A DNA stretch of 64,000 bases. It comes from Platerodrilus igneus. Lineage: Eukaryota > Arthropoda > Insecta > Coleoptera > Lycidae. The notes beneath the pieces were generated by a model. The model had not been told where the DNA came from. It was given only the letters and a program-made list of their open reading frames with translations, and made no database searches. Shown in pieces: positions 43,170-55,792 of the stretch; position 1 is the stretch's first letter, and each line of letters opens with the position of its first letter. The position numbers and the translations under genes are program-made. The stretch spans positions 1,028,501-1,092,500 of the forward strand of contig JARFIW010001216.1 of assembly GCA_036346225.1 (NCBI GenBank). Reading direction: 5' to 3'.

Positions 43170-44440
43170 AACCAAGAGTCAAGGACCACAATCAGACAGT
43201 GTCTGTGACGACTCCACTGTCCGAAGGTAAATAGGTAGGTAGACCCATGAGTTAGGAAGTGGGTCAATAGGTCAACACCAATTGGAGGTAGGTCAACTAT
43301 CTTGGTCAGAGACTAGATTGAGGACACTGTCTGAAAGTATGTCACTAACACGGTCATCGAACCTCGGCCACATATAGTGACTCGTCCGATACAAGCACGC
43401 AAAATCAAAGATCAACGACCATATCCAAGCAGTGCCCACTGCAATGACTACTCATACGCCACAAGCACGTGAATCTAAAAGTCAACAAACCCACCTCTGA
43501 CAGGTTATTGACCCCAGTTTGCAGTAGCCTAGTCACACGAAAAAAACGCGGGAAAACCATGGTCAACCACATTCTTCAAAAAACAATCGCAAAAAGGGAG
43601 AACACAAAGACCGCGCAAAATTAGTGGTCAATGACACTTAACCAAGCAGTGTCTGCGACGACCCCACTGTCCGGAGGTAAAAAGTCAACAAACCCAACCA
43701 CCGAAATATCGTTGATACGCCCACTGGCAGCAGCTTGCGGCACGTGAGAAACGTGCAAAAAAACCCGGGTCAATCTTCGGAGAAAGTAGAACTCAGCAAA
43801 AAAGTGGGACTATCCTCTTCCGGAGAAACTAGAACTCGCACACCGAAAAAGAGGCTAATAACCTCATCCGGGGAAAGTAGAACACGCACACCCCGAGTGT
43901 GGTGACGTCACTCAGGTGAATAACCTCCTGCGGAGACGCCAAACTCCGCATACCGAAAACAAGCAGGACAACATAAAGGCCAATGATCGTACATTTACAT
44001 TTCCAATGCTTCACCCGAAGGTACTACATTGGCCAGGAGGCAAGTTTTTTTGCCTGGAAATTTAGAATTTTGCCGAACCCTTACCGTTTTGGCAAGGTAG
44101 GGATCTTCAACGTGCGTGACAACACTCGCACACGGAACCTCCATTTAAGCTCTCATCCGAACGAGGGCGTAATTTTTGTGATGGATGCTCACCTGCCATT
44201 TTTCAAGCCGTTGGCCGTGTCGGGATTCGAACCCAGGATCTTGGGATTCGTAGTCTTACGCTTACTACATTGATCCACGGTGACGCCTAAAGGTGTTTAA
44301 TGTGACGTCACCCACAAAGGTCGATGAATCCGCATTATAGCGTCACTAGGGGACAATAATCTACTCTGCAGGAACCAAAACCCCGCATATTTACTAGCTT
44401 CAACCAATTAGAATGTATGATGTAGAGAAGGGGTTTCACA
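43170..44440. repeat. Diverged repeats with CACTGTCCGGAGGTAAA core, interrupted by a SINE
   Basis: AGTGTCTGTGACGACTCCAC (43195-43220) recurs with changes at 43648-43670, and GTCAACAAACCCA at 43481 and 43687. Short blocks such as GGAGAAACTAGAACTCGCAC and GGGGAAAGTAGAACACGCAC (43820-43880) recur as well. GTGACGTCAC occurs on both sides of the SINE (43901 and 44302). Probably the 3' flank or an old copy of an unidentified repeat; no coding. Confidence 0.5.
43985..44288 (-). mobile_element. tRNA-derived SINE, diverged copy
   Basis: Complement of the SINE at 55481-55779: tail ATGTAGTACCTTCGGGTG-type at 44010-44030, AAATTTAGAATTTTGCCG body, and a pol III B box GGTTCGAATCC (complement of 44223-44233). 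The A box side is more changed. A possible short target duplication TAAAGG flanks it (43974-43979 and 44288-44293), but with extra tail bases, so I hold this weakly. Confidence 0.75.
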
Positions 44441-44765
44441 AGTAGGCGGGAACGAGTGCCATGATCTGACAGATTACGTTGGGCTACTTTATTAAACAGA
44501 GGAAGTGACCAGTCAGTGCGTGTAACACAGTGAAGTTACCTGCGTCATTCTTTGCCTTCCTTATCTCTTAATGTCTTATGAATCCCCTGTTTTAAATGTT
44601 AGGTTAACAACAACTTTGCTGCAAATTGCTGAATAAAGGCTGTGGAAACTTGCCCACCCTGACGTATGTTTAGATGAATAATACACGGTAATGCAAAGAT
44701 CTGGTAATTTGGTTCTACTTTAACTAAACTACCAAAACACGTAAGCCGTTTCATTGTGTTACTTA
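44441..44765. other. Spacer, no gene seen
   Basis: Unstructured sequence between the repeat cluster and the solo LTR. Confidence 0.4.
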
Positions 44766-44769
44766 TTAT

Positions 44770-45295
44770 TGTTGCGATCCACTATTAGGCAACCCGTCAA
44801 ACATACAAACGCTCGGGGCACAGCGCCTTCTCAAGGATTCCAGAATTCTTCTAGAAATTACGGGAGCATGAGTTATCCTTGTAATCCAGAGTATATATAA
44901 GACCGCTAATGAATGCAAGAGTCAGTCTACAGAAGAATGTCGTATATAAATTATAACGTGTTAAAGTAATAGTAGTTTTGAGCTTTTAGAAGTTTACATA
45001 AATGTGATATGCTGTGTCTAATGTGCATGCAGCTTGTAGTATACATAAATAAATAGAAGTGTATAAACAAATAGTTGTGTTAGTGTTGTTAATGAAACTA
45101 TGGTAAAGAAGATAGTTTAAGAAGATATTAGTGCTTGTAAATTCATTAGTGTAATAGTGCTTCATTGTTAAGTGTCCTGAAAACATCTATAAATAAGGCA
45201 TATACTGTTAATTAGACTTGTGAACAGTAAGTAATAAAGACGTTTGTTATTACTTGTTTTAAATTAAAGAAACGCGGTAGTATTAGCCCGCTACA
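44770..45295 (+). repeat. Solo LTR, 526 bp, with 4-bp target duplication
   Basis: Begins TGTTGCG and ends CGCTACA (near-perfect 7-bp inverted ends, TG...CA), flanked by TTAT at 44766-44769 and TTAT at 45296-45299. Inside are TATATATAA (44892-44900), an initiator-like GTCAGTC about 25 bp on (44921-44927), and AATAAA (45234-45239) about 55 bp before the end. Spacing of TATA, start and poly-A signal suits an LTR of Ty3/gypsy or similar type. No internal region is present, as after LTR-LTR recombination. Orientation follows from the TATA and poly-A order. Confidence 0.75.
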
Positions 45296-45299
45296 TTAT

Positions 45300-48200
45300 T
45301 ATACTTTTTGTATTAAAAATCTATGCAGTGTTATTACGCCCTCTGTACTACCATATTACGAATTATTGTAGCTATTATTTGTCAAGTTGGCAAGTAATAA
45401 TTCTTACTTGAAGCTTGAAAATAACCATCTAGTTTAATGTTCTTACTTGTCTGTCTCTTCATGGATGTTAACAGTATATTTTTAAACAATTATAAACAAA
45501 ATGTTCTCACATCGGAGTTCCCTTTGGTTTACAAGCTTCGGAAATTATTCCAGTCTCTCACCGCCTGTTATCAGCGCCTGCGGTCGTATACATTTAAAAA
45601 TTATATCAGCTTAAGATAGCGTAATATTAAAAATTTTAATTGCTAAAAGCATTCTTTTGTTATAAGCGCAAAGTTTTCTGATTTTTGAAAAACGAAAGCG
45701 AAGTTAAAGCGAGGATGACTATTGCCGTAGATAATTCATAGCGCTTTCAGATAAACAATACAGAGATTATGCTTGGGCGTTGTAACTCAAAAATATATTT
45801 GAAATTTATAGCGTATTGCACAATATTATTGTGTAGTCACCAACAAATATAAGGGAAATGACATAAAGAGACGTGACCAGAATGTACATGTTGAAAACTT
45901 GTATATTTTTGGATCGTTAATTATACATAAATTTAACCATTTAACTTTCATCTCTAGGATCTCATTAAGAAACGTGGGCTATTCAACCAGCCAACCAGTG
46001 AGTCAATACGACATTAATCCTTTGAACTAATGTAATTTTTATGTATAGAAAATATTAGTACGCCGGCATATTCAACTTCTAGTGTAAACTTTATGTACAA
46101 ATTGAAGGGGTCATTGATTGCAGAGCTCACTTCAATAAAATCTATTAGTTTTGTTTACTTTCACACAGTACTGAACGTTTAATTAAAACCTTTATTATTA
46201 GATAGGTACACACACCATTGACAACGTTACTATCACCCTTCTTTTGTTTGCCAAAATAGACGATTTTGCTTACTCTTTGATATAATAACATTATTTTACT
46301 TTAGGTAATAAAACACGCATCGATTATATCATTCACGTTCGTCAAATCATGCTGTAACACCAGGACTAGACATAGCTTTTAAGCAAGTCCATGCAAAGGT
46401 ATATACGGGGTCATTCGGAAAGTAAAGAACGTTTGGTTGTATTTTATTACAGCCAAACAAAATATCGAAGCGGAAACGTGGGGATATTTAAAAAAATCCT
46501 AAATCAAATGAAAATATTTATCAGAGTACCATTGAACGTAACAAGTTCGACGTCATTATCACCTGTAAATTCCACTAATGTTTGTTTTTTATTAATCAAT
46601 AATCACCGAGTGTCAAAAACAAAGTTGTTCTAATAACGCCTTTTATTATTTGCAAATTGTTACGGTAACTTTTTGAAATAGAGCAATTCTGCATTTAGCT
46701 GCAACCACCTTAATTAAAAATGCTAATCTAAATCCATTTTATATTATTCTCAAAGTATACAAACATAACAAATACGCTTTGCTTAAAATTGTTCCTAAGT
46801 ACGTAAAATATATCCTATAACTGTTTATCAATTCGTTAAAAACAAGCAAGCATTTGATTCTTCTAAACACTTTAATTTGTTAAAATGTTTACTGGTCAAA
46901 AACCACTTCTAAAATCTAGAAGCTCGCCTTAGCAATTCCTCCTAATACATTATATCCGCTGCGTGTTATTTCAAATAGTTATTCGTCGGAAGATTAAAAC
47001 TTCTCCCTCATTAAATACTTGAATTGAGTTGTCTATTCTACGAAAACATGTTCGAGAACAACTGCTTTGTATAAAAGCATCGTTATATCTGCACGTGTTC
47101 GATCGCTCAAATTTTATGGGTAATAATATCATTCCTCCTAATTAACTCATTTCAGGTATATTTGTAGCGTAGATTGATAATCATACAAACCTCTATTCTT
47201 TTCTAAAAGTCAAGGCAAATTATTTACTTGGCCGTGTTTTAGGTGGCATAACTCGCAGGGATGTTTTAAGTTATACTTTGCTTTCCCATGCTAACACGAA
47301 ATTCAATGGAATTAATTATTGTATTTTGCATTCGCTGTTGCTTGTATTCCAGGAAGGCTTTGGCGTTGTCTGGAATATATATTTTTGTTTACTCTCGTAA
47401 AACATAACAACCGAGTGCTGGGAATGGTTTTATGTTGTTCCTTCTATAGTTTCAAAGTTGTATAAATACAAATCCAACTTTGAAAAAGCTCTCTTACCTA
47501 CTTGTTCATCGCTCTATTACTTCTTCATTTTCTCCTGTTATACAACGTCCTTTGAGCATTGTAAAATCGCGCTTCTAAAATGCGTTCGTGCTAGTACAGT
47601 TAATTAAGTTGTTTCAGCACCCAGCCGTAGACGAATACAGGCGCATTTCCTCATCCTAAGATGGAACTAGAAGAAAATAGCTCCAAGTACAGTGTATTTA
47701 TCTGTTTGTTTTATTTGTGTTGTTGTTTTGGACGATAAACACCTCTTTTTGATTGATTCCGCAATAAATTGCGGACCAAATGCACGCTTACAACACAAAC
47801 AATTATGTACTTATTCTTAAAACTTGCTATTTGAAATTTTAATGCGTTAGAGCACTTTTCTACTGTTTATCCTTTTGAATTAGTGTTAACGTTAACAACT
47901 TGCTGTCTAAAATTTTAATGTTACAAGATGCGCTTGCTAAGGCAAATGTCACTGTTACTATTTTATTATTTGATTTCTTGTACATATTTAGGGTTGAAAT
48001 AGGTTTTAAGTATGCTTATATTTAGATAATAAGATTTTATTGTTGATATTTTGGAGGTTTAGGTTATACCGTATTACATGTAAATTGACGCTTTGTGTAC
48101 ATCACGTTGTAGCAAGCGATTATCTAAATGTATTTTTGACGTTTGTAAATATTCTTTTCCTATAATTTCGTACCATAAATTTTTTGTTACTAAGGTTTCG

Positions 48201-48789
48201 AATTCTTTTCTTTCTAGGTCACCCACCCCACTCTACGTCCTTTTTGAGCTAGCCCGAACTCTGATCCTTTTGAAGATTGATTCTACCATTCTATCCTTGT
48301 GTTTTGTTGCGGTTTTTGGTGTAGGCGAGATTCTTTAGTTACTTTGCTGCTTTCTTTCTTGTCTGCACGGAATACCCTAACAAAATGTTTGGTTTATACG
48401 ATGAAAATTTGCTGGCCCACATAATCACTTAAAAGTAGTACGTTCGCAATAAAATTTGTGATTCTCAATTTAACATTCACGTGACTCTTTCTACATTCAC
48501 GCAATGCCATTAATGCCATTAATACTTTCCGATGAATGAAACATATACATAAAATGTTTCTCAATTTCTCCAACATAAAACACGCTTTTAATAAAGGTTT
48601 TTATCTTCTATACTTGTTGATAACTTTCAATGATAAAGGAATGAAAGGAAGGTTATAAAATGTCCTTTAATTTCACTTACATAAAGGGCATTTTCAAATT
48701 ACCTTGAGTTAGTATTTAACCCTTGTGAACTAAGTGGGCACGTCCTTTTCTAAGCAATATATATTGCTATGATAATAGGGCTATTTAAG
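45300..48789. other. AT-rich stretch, no gene seen
   Basis: Over 3 kb without a recognisable gene. The only structured piece I noticed is a mariner-end-like string at 46407-46433. Short ORFs (45437-45619, 48093-48338) have no recognised content. Confidence 0.45.
46407..46433 (+). repeat. Possible mariner-type terminal repeat end
   Basis: TACGGGGTCATTCGGAAAGTA followed by AAGAACG resembles the outer ends of some mariner-family elements, preceded by a TA dinucleotide. No partner end and no transposase lie nearby. Confidence 0.25.
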
Positions 48790-49965
48790 GGCATATAAGG
48801 TCACAAGCAAAGAATACTTCAAGTAAATATCCATATAGGATCAGAGGAAGAAAATTCGGGTCTGGATAGTTATGTGAAAGAAATAGGACACTGTGTAAAA
48901 ATCGACATACAAAAAAACAAAAAAATATTCATGGTTAAATTATAATCTACACCGGTAAAAACAGTAATAATACAAGTATACATGCCCACCTCTAGCTACA
49001 GTGGGGAAGAGGTAGAGACGATTTACAAAGATATCGAAGACATACTTAGATACGTAAAAAGAACATGAAAATTTAATAATTACGGAGAATTTTAATGCAG
49101 TGGAAGATGAGGGTAGTGAAGGAGCGGTAGTAGGTTTATTTGGTTTAGGCACGAGAAACGATAGGGGAAATAGACTGGTAGAATTTTGCGTAAAAAACAA
49201 TTTAACCATCACAAACACATTATTTCGATCTCACGTTAGAAGACAATACACATGGAAGATGCCAGGAGATATATGAAGATATCAAATAGCTTACATTCTT
49301 GTTAGACAACGGTTTAGGAATCAAGTGAAAGACCGTTGAAGCTACCCAGAAGCAGATATAGACACTGACCACAACATCCTAATTATGAAGGCCGTTCTTA
49401 AATTTAAAAATTTAAGAAAAAAGAAGAAAACAAAACAGTTAGACTTTGAGAAACTAAAAGATAAAAATACCCTCGAAAGATTTGAAAAAAGTCAAATAAA
49501 TTGCTGAAAGATTCAGGAAAATTTTTGATACTAGAGAAGTATAAACAGAATGGAGTAACATTCAATCCAGCTTAGACATGGCGGCAAGAGAAATTCGGGG
49601 ATATGCACAAAAAGAAAATAAGGAACCATGGATAACAAAGGATATTCTGAATTTAATAGAAAAAAAACGAAAATACAAAAACAGACCAGACGAAGCTGGA
49701 AAACAGAGATACAAAGCCATAAAATGGGAGACTATTTGCAAACGCAGGAAACCTGGAAACAATGGATCGATCAAATGTGTAAAGAAATGCAAACTATGAT
49801 GGAAATAAGAAAGACAGACGAAGCATACAAACTAATTAGAATGAATTTTAGGGGTATAAAACCGTATAGCACAAATATGAGGGGCGCGGAAGAACACATC
49901 ATTATAGAAAACGTAGAGAAAGTGACTAGATGGCAAGAATACATCATGATCATTAAGTCTTCAGT
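48790..49965 (+). mobile_element. RTE-like LINE, copy D, 5' part
   Basis: Endonuclease half of the family: YMPTSSYSGEEVETIYKDIE near 48980, a GDFNA-equivalent reading ITENFNAV near 49085 (catalytic Asp lost), and LFGLGTRNDRGNRLVEFC near 49140. Then the linker region (49578-49950) with AREIRGYAQKENKEPWITKD and KTDEAYKLIRMNFRGIKPYS. Truncated at about 49965, where an inverted LINE piece begins. Confidence 0.75.
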
Positions 49966-50540
49966 CTTGGAACTGGTTAGACGCGTACCCTCATTGTTTC
50001 CTATTCCGAACTAACTTACACATTTCCTTGAAATTTGCACAGTCTGCATCTATCACTATCTGATCCAGGTCTGCCTCTACTTCATTTTTCATATCTCTAC
50101 TGGTAATATATTCCACACTATTCCCCAAAAATGCCTTACAACGTATCCTGTCCTTCTAGTACTCCAATTTTTTTCTTGCTTCCACAGATATCTTTCTTCC
50201 TCTACTATTTCTATAACTTATTTGTTATTAGCCTTGTCTGCCCATGCTATCATCCATATACATCTGAAACACAACGTTCCGGAAGACTTCTATCTCTTTC
50301 TGTCTGCTTTTCCTACTGCTCCTATTTCATAGACGTACTGTACTGTGCTCCACACGTATGTTTTGAACAAGTTTCCTCTTGTCTCTATTTTGTTGTCTTT
50401 GAACATATCCAATGTTCTTTTTTATTAGATGCGTTCGGTCACCTTCTATTGTTTTATAGTTTTATACCCTATTTCCCAGATATTCCGTGGTGTGTGAAGG
50501 GGGGTAAGCAGCATGTGGCTGCCAAGTTGCCTCAGCACTA
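49966..50540 (-). mobile_element. RTE-like LINE, copy D', inverted 3' tail piece
   Basis: Minus-strand C-terminal fragment plus tail module. CTTGGAACTGGTTAGACGCG and the following bases match 5595-5640; the end (GGTAAGCAGCATGTGGCTGCC) matches the tail module near 6120. It joins copy D tail-inward, as at 5.1-6.1 kb. Confidence 0.65.
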
Positions 50541-51010
50541 AAATTATTAAATCAAATGAATTGTAGTTTTATTCATATGTCTCTGTGGCAGTTTAAACAT
50601 ATGTTAAAATTGCGACTTTTTAATGAATGAGCTATGTTATACTTACTCATTTAGGTGAATAATTGAATAATTGAATAATTGAACAATTGAATAATTTAAT
50701 AATTTCATGGTTGCTGTGTGCTCAATTATATATACTATTGTTTATAATGCTATTTTTTATGTATAGTATGTGCCAGGGCTTGATTCATATAGTGGTTAAG
50801 TGTAAGAATAGCTTGTAGCTAAACTTCGCCACTTATGAATTTAGACCTATTGCATATGTATGCGGTTTTTATTTATCTATCTATATTACTCATTTATACT
50901 TATATATTATATTATATCTTTCAGAATATGTATTCTTTTAGAATACATATACTACTTGGTAGTTCATTATATAATCTTATTCCTTCAAAATAATAAAGAC
51001 ATATTATTAT
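50541..51010. other. AT-rich spacer with a TGAATAATTG minisatellite
   Basis: 50655-50705 is a run of about five imperfect TGAATAATTG units. The rest is AT-rich without a gene. Confidence 0.5.
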
Positions 51011-51700
51011 TATTAATATATTCCGCACTATTTCCTCATGTCTTAGTATGTGACCTATCATCCTATCTCTCCTATTTTTAACTGTTTTAGAGATATTTCT
51101 TTCTTCTTCTACCATTCCTAGTACCTCCTTATTCTTAACTTTGTCTGTCCATGATATCTTCATCATACGTCTGTAGCACCACATTTGAAAAGTTTCTACC
51201 TTTTTCTTGTCCGCTTCTCCTACTGTCCAGGCTTCACAGCCATACCGTGCTGTACTTCACACATATGTTTTAAACAATCTTTTCTTTGTCTCTATGTTTG
51301 TTGTCTTTGAATACAGTAGTTGTTTTTTCTTGTTGAATGTAGCACGACCTTGTGCTAATCTTTGTTTTATAGCTTTTGCGCTTTTCCCATCTTGCGTTAT
51401 TTGGCTTCCTAGGTAGCAGAAATTCTTAACCTCTTGTAAGTTCTCGTTACCTATTTGTAGTCTTCTTTTTGATTTATTTTCTCGTCCTTTGCATACTAGT
51501 ACTTTAGTTTTAGTTTTGTTAATTTTCATACCGTATCTCTCTGTAAAAACTGTTTCCATTTCATTAAAAGCAGCTTCTAACTCTTCCTTGCTAGGTGCTA
51601 ATACCACTATATCATCTACAAATCTAAGCATATCAATCTTTCGTCTCTGTATAGTAATTCCAAATGTCTTCCAGCATTTGACAATATTCATTGCCTCCAA
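51011..51700 (-). pseudogene. RTE-like LINE, copy E, RT end and C-terminus
   Basis: Minus strand. 51257-51700 is open for 147 codons: WKTFGITIQRRKIDMLRFVD and the catalytic FVDDIVVLA (both Asp intact), ELEAAFNEMETVFTERYGMK, VKNFCYLGSQITQDGK. Downstream, 50921-51184 holds NRRDRMIGHILRHEEIVRNI. It is cut at its 5' side at 51700 and directly abuts copy F, in opposite orientation. Confidence 0.8.
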
Positions 51701-53225
51701 GAATATATAGAAAATTTATATGCAGGAGAGGAATTAACAGCATTAGAACAGGAATTAGATATTGAAAACAAAGGCTTAGGATATCCTATACTTACAAGTG
51801 ACTTTGAATTAGCATTAAAAGTCCTGAAAAATGAAAAAGGAATAGATAAGGTGCAGGCAAAAACTCTAAAAGTAATATGTACAAGACAGGCGACATACCC
51901 AAAGATTTCAAACGTAACATCAATCGCTACACCAAAAAAGGAAGGTGCGGATACATGTAAAATTTTCGAACAATAGGTTTGACAGCACATGTGTCAAAAA
52001 TATTAACTAGAATTGTACAAAGACGAATGTAAAAACAGGCTGAAGAAGTAAGTACTAAGAGAAGATCAATTTGGGTTTAAGCAAAACAGGGGAGCACAGG
52101 AGGCTATTTTATCTCTGAGGGTGAAAATAGAGACGACAATAGAAAAAGGAGAAAGCGTGTATATAGGGTTTGTAGACCTGGAAAAAGCTTTTGACAATAA
52201 AAAATGATGAAAAAGTTTCCGAATACTCAAAAAGAGAAATGAATTTTAGGGATAGACGGATAGTACATAGCTTATATAAAGAGCAAATAGCTGCAATAGA
52301 ATTAAAGCAAGAACGTAGAGAAGTAGATATAAGGGAAGAAGTGAAACAGGGGTATGTCCTATACCCGTTAATTTTTAACTTGTACATCGAAGTGGCAATG
52401 AATACTGTCAAATGCAGGAAGACATTTGGAATTATTATGCAGGGACAAAAAATTGATATGCTTAGATTTGCAAATGATATAGCGGTATTAGCATCTAGCA
52501 AGGAAGAGTTAGAAGCAGCTTTTAATGAAAGGAAAACAGTTTTAACAGAAAAATACGGTATGAAAATCAACAAAAATAAAACTAAAGTACTAGTATGCAA
52601 AGGAAGGGAAAATAAATTAAAAACTAAAATACAAATAGATAACGAGAACTTACAAAAGGTTAAGGATTGCTGCTACCTAGCAAGCCAAATAATGCAAGAT
52701 GTGAAAAGCGCAAAAGATATAAAACAAGAATTAACACATGGTCGTGCTAGATTTAACAAGAGAAAGCAACTACTGTGTTCAAAGACAACAGACATAGAAA
52801 CAAGGAAAAGATTGCTTAAAACATATGTGTGGAGTACAGCATTTACGGTTGTGAAGCCTGTAGAGTAGAAGAAGGGGACAATAAAATTTGGTGCTATAGA
52901 CGTATGATGAAGATATTATAGACAGACAAAGTTAAGAACAAAGAGGTACTAAAAATGGTAGAGGAAGAAAGAAATATGTGGAAAACAGTAAGAAATAGGA
53001 AAGATAGGATGATAGGTCACATATTAAGACATGCAAAAATAGTGCTGGATATAGTAGAAGCAGAGATAGGAGAAAAGAGAAGCAGATGTAGTCCTAGGTT
53101 AGACGATTGCACACAGATAGTGAAAGATGTAGGATGTTGGAATTTCAGGGAAATGTATAGGCTAGCTCATAATAGAAATCGATGGAGGTACGCATCCAAC
53201 CGGTCCCAAGAAAATAAATGTACTT
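51701..53225 (+). pseudogene. RTE-like LINE, copy F, RT and C-terminus
   Basis: Plus strand. Begins in the linker (EYIENLYAGEELTALEQE), then frame-broken RT up to EDQFGFKQNRG, GFVDLEKAFDN. An open stretch of 225 codons (52191-52868) follows: RRIVHSLYKEQIAAIELKQE, VKQGYVLYPLIFNLYIEVAM, MLRFANDIAVLASSKEE where the first catalytic Asp of FADD is Asn. 52955-53227 gives the C-terminal module (NRKDRMIGHILRHAKIVLDI, then RNRWRYASNRSQ). The tail is cut shortly after the coding end. Confidence 0.8.
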
Positions 53226-55467
53226 AAACAGGATTGTAAGGAAGTACTTCCTTTTAAATTACAGCAAAGTGGCAGTTGGGTGGAGTCTTAAGATTTAGCA
53301 GTCCAGGTAAGCTTCTTTGAAAGTTTTTCAAGGCATTTACAAAGTATAGCGTTGCAGCCGAAGACAACTACATAATAATTAATATAATACATTTATAGCT
53401 GAGAAATGGACACCATCTTAGTGTATAAGAGCTATTTACCAGCCCAGAGTAGATTATAAAGAAGCAAACCTTTACTCGAAGCGTTATGCACATCCTTTCA
53501 TTCTTTAGCATTAAAAGTTATTAATAAGTATGAAGAAGTAAAAATTTTATTAAAAATGCGCTTTATATAAGAAAAAATGGTAAACATTTCATACATATTT
53601 GTCATTCATTTAACATAGAAAGTTTTTAATGAGATAAGGGCATTGATTCTAGTTGCAAATTGCGTTAAAGTAGAAAAAATCATACAATTATTAAAATTAA
53701 GTTAAGGTTTAAATTTTTATTATAAATATACTACTTTCAAATGATCCCGTAAGCGAGTTAATTTTTGTCGTTTAATTCAACACTTGCTAGTGATACATGC
53801 GTTATCAAAATAAATTTTTTATTTATACTCGGTAATCGAATCAATAGAAAATGAAGATTATTAGAATTTACGTATGATAATGACGTCAAATTGAAGAGAC
53901 CTAAAGCATTCAACGGATAGAATCCTATGTTTTTAAATTGCAGATCTCGCATTAGACACGGCGTACGCGCCAATTATCAAGTTTAGCACAAGATGTAGAA
54001 TGAATATTTTGCTGGAACAAATAGCTCGTAATCAGAATTAAACATTATAAATAACAGTAGATTAACTTAGAAAGAATAATTGTTGATATTTCCGTAAACC
54101 AGTGAAGATCAAAAATAATAAAGTGCTAAAATTAAGTAAGAATAAAAATATTTTATTTTGAAAAGTGTAATTAAAGAGTAATTGGACTTAGCTGATTTAA
54201 AATCGTAAGTAAAATTTGAATGTTTAAATTGTTCTGGTAATCGAGTTGTTCTAGGGATCTAAGTTGTATCCCAAGTAGCATTCTGAGTTCGACTTTTAGA
54301 CTTCAAAAGCGTTTCAACTGAAAATTTAAAGAGTAATGCAAAATATTTTTTTGATTATTAATACTTTCCTAGCTTCACTGAATGATTTCTAACTTTACTG
54401 AGAACATTCATTCTAATGACATTGGTTTGTTAGTGCCGGAATAAAATTTATTGCGAATTGAGTTTTGGATTCAAACTGGGTGTCAGCTTTATGCAACTTT
54501 GTTTGAATAACAATTCTTGAGATAGACATCTGTGTAGGTAAGTAGTTTAACTGGACATCATTCAATGCCACTGTAATCTAGGTCATATTTGTTTTAAAGT
54601 TTTGTTTTTCTATAAAGTACTATTGAAAATGTGCTTCGTGTATTCTATAATTTAATGTGAAATCTTGTTAAATCAAATATTTATTTAGGAAATAGTTTAT
54701 AACAAAGAGCAATCTACACAAAATTAATTTTTTGTTCCAATGTATATTTTTAAAGAAATAATCTGAGGTAAGACTACTATGACCCTGAAAAGTCATTACC
54801 AATATATGCCAAGTGTAAGCTGATACTTGGTGTATTTTTTGTAAATTTTATGTGATTTGTTTTGCATTACTTCTGAATATTTTTTTGTTATTGGTACTAA
54901 CTGTAAATGTTTGTACGCCTGAAATTTTTGTGGGGCTTAATGCACAGTTTATTTGAGTGGGAGATAGTTTATGTTCTACAAACTAAATAGCTGTGGAAGT
55001 GTTTTCTTTTTTAATTTAGATAGGAGATTATGTGACTGTTGGATAAAGCAAATGACTACGAGTTCAGGAGAAAATGAAACTTATCACGCGGCGTAGGGGA
55101 TTATCTTCGTTATAACAATAAGTTTGCTCCCAAATCGTGGAGCTTATTCAATAGATCAATATCAATATCAATATCAATTTCGCGGGGGTCAGATTTTAAT
55201 AGCACGACAGTAAATTGACGCACAAAGTGTGGGGCTCAATAACACTTCGTAGGCTTCCAATATCACAACAGGAATATATTGCTATGATATTGAAATAAAC
55301 ATCCCTGTACAACGCAAAATCTCAAACCTAAATTAAAGAAACCAGTTCCACAAGTATTTCAATTGGTAGAACTCTCCTGCTCAAATAAATTAATATATTA
55401 ACTCTTACTAAATTACTTAGTGTACAAATATTTACATATAATAATATAGAAAAATAAAAATTAATGC
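53226..55467. other. AT-rich stretch, no gene seen
   Basis: More than 2 kb of AT-rich sequence without recognisable coding or strong repeats; a small ATCAAT(ATC) run is at 55157-55183. Confidence 0.5.
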
Positions 55468-55480
55468 AGTATAAATCACA

Positions 55481-55779
55481 AGGCGGCTCCGTGGCGTAGT
55501 GGTATGTGTGTGATCTACTACGCCCAAGGTCCCGGGTTCGAATCCCGACACGGTCCGCTGGAAAAATGTTATGCGAGCATTTTTAACAAAAATAAACCCT
55601 CGTTCGGCTGAGAGGTAAAATGGAGGTCCCTTGTGTGAGTGTTGTTACGCACGTTAAAGATCTCTACCTTGCTTGCAACAGTAAGGATTCGGCAAAATTC
55701 AAAATTTTGCAGGTAAAAAAAAACTCGATTCCGGACAAATGTAGTACCTTCGGGTGGAGCATTGGAAAATCACATGTAA
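55481..55779 (+). mobile_element. Complete tRNA-derived SINE with 13-bp target duplication
   Basis: Flanked by perfect direct repeats AGTATAAATCACA (55468-55480 and 55780-55792). The head is tRNA-like with a pol III A box TGGCGTAGTGG (55492-55502) and B box GGTTCGAATCC (55535-55545), 32 bp apart, followed by a ~200-bp body. The tail reads ATGTAGTACCTTCGGGTGG and closes with CATTGG, which pairs with a CCAATG-like start in the other copies. The length is about 299 bp. It has no long A-tail, so the partner LINE is unclear. Two other copies are at 43985-44288 and 29862-29892. The 70-codon ORF across it is accidental. Confidence 0.85.
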
Positions 55780-55792
55780 AGTATAAATCACA

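Noticed and set aside
55486..55560. A genuine tRNA gene
   Set aside because: A and B boxes are good, but the sequence continues into a SINE body, has a target duplication around the whole unit, and the acceptor stem does not pair cleanly.
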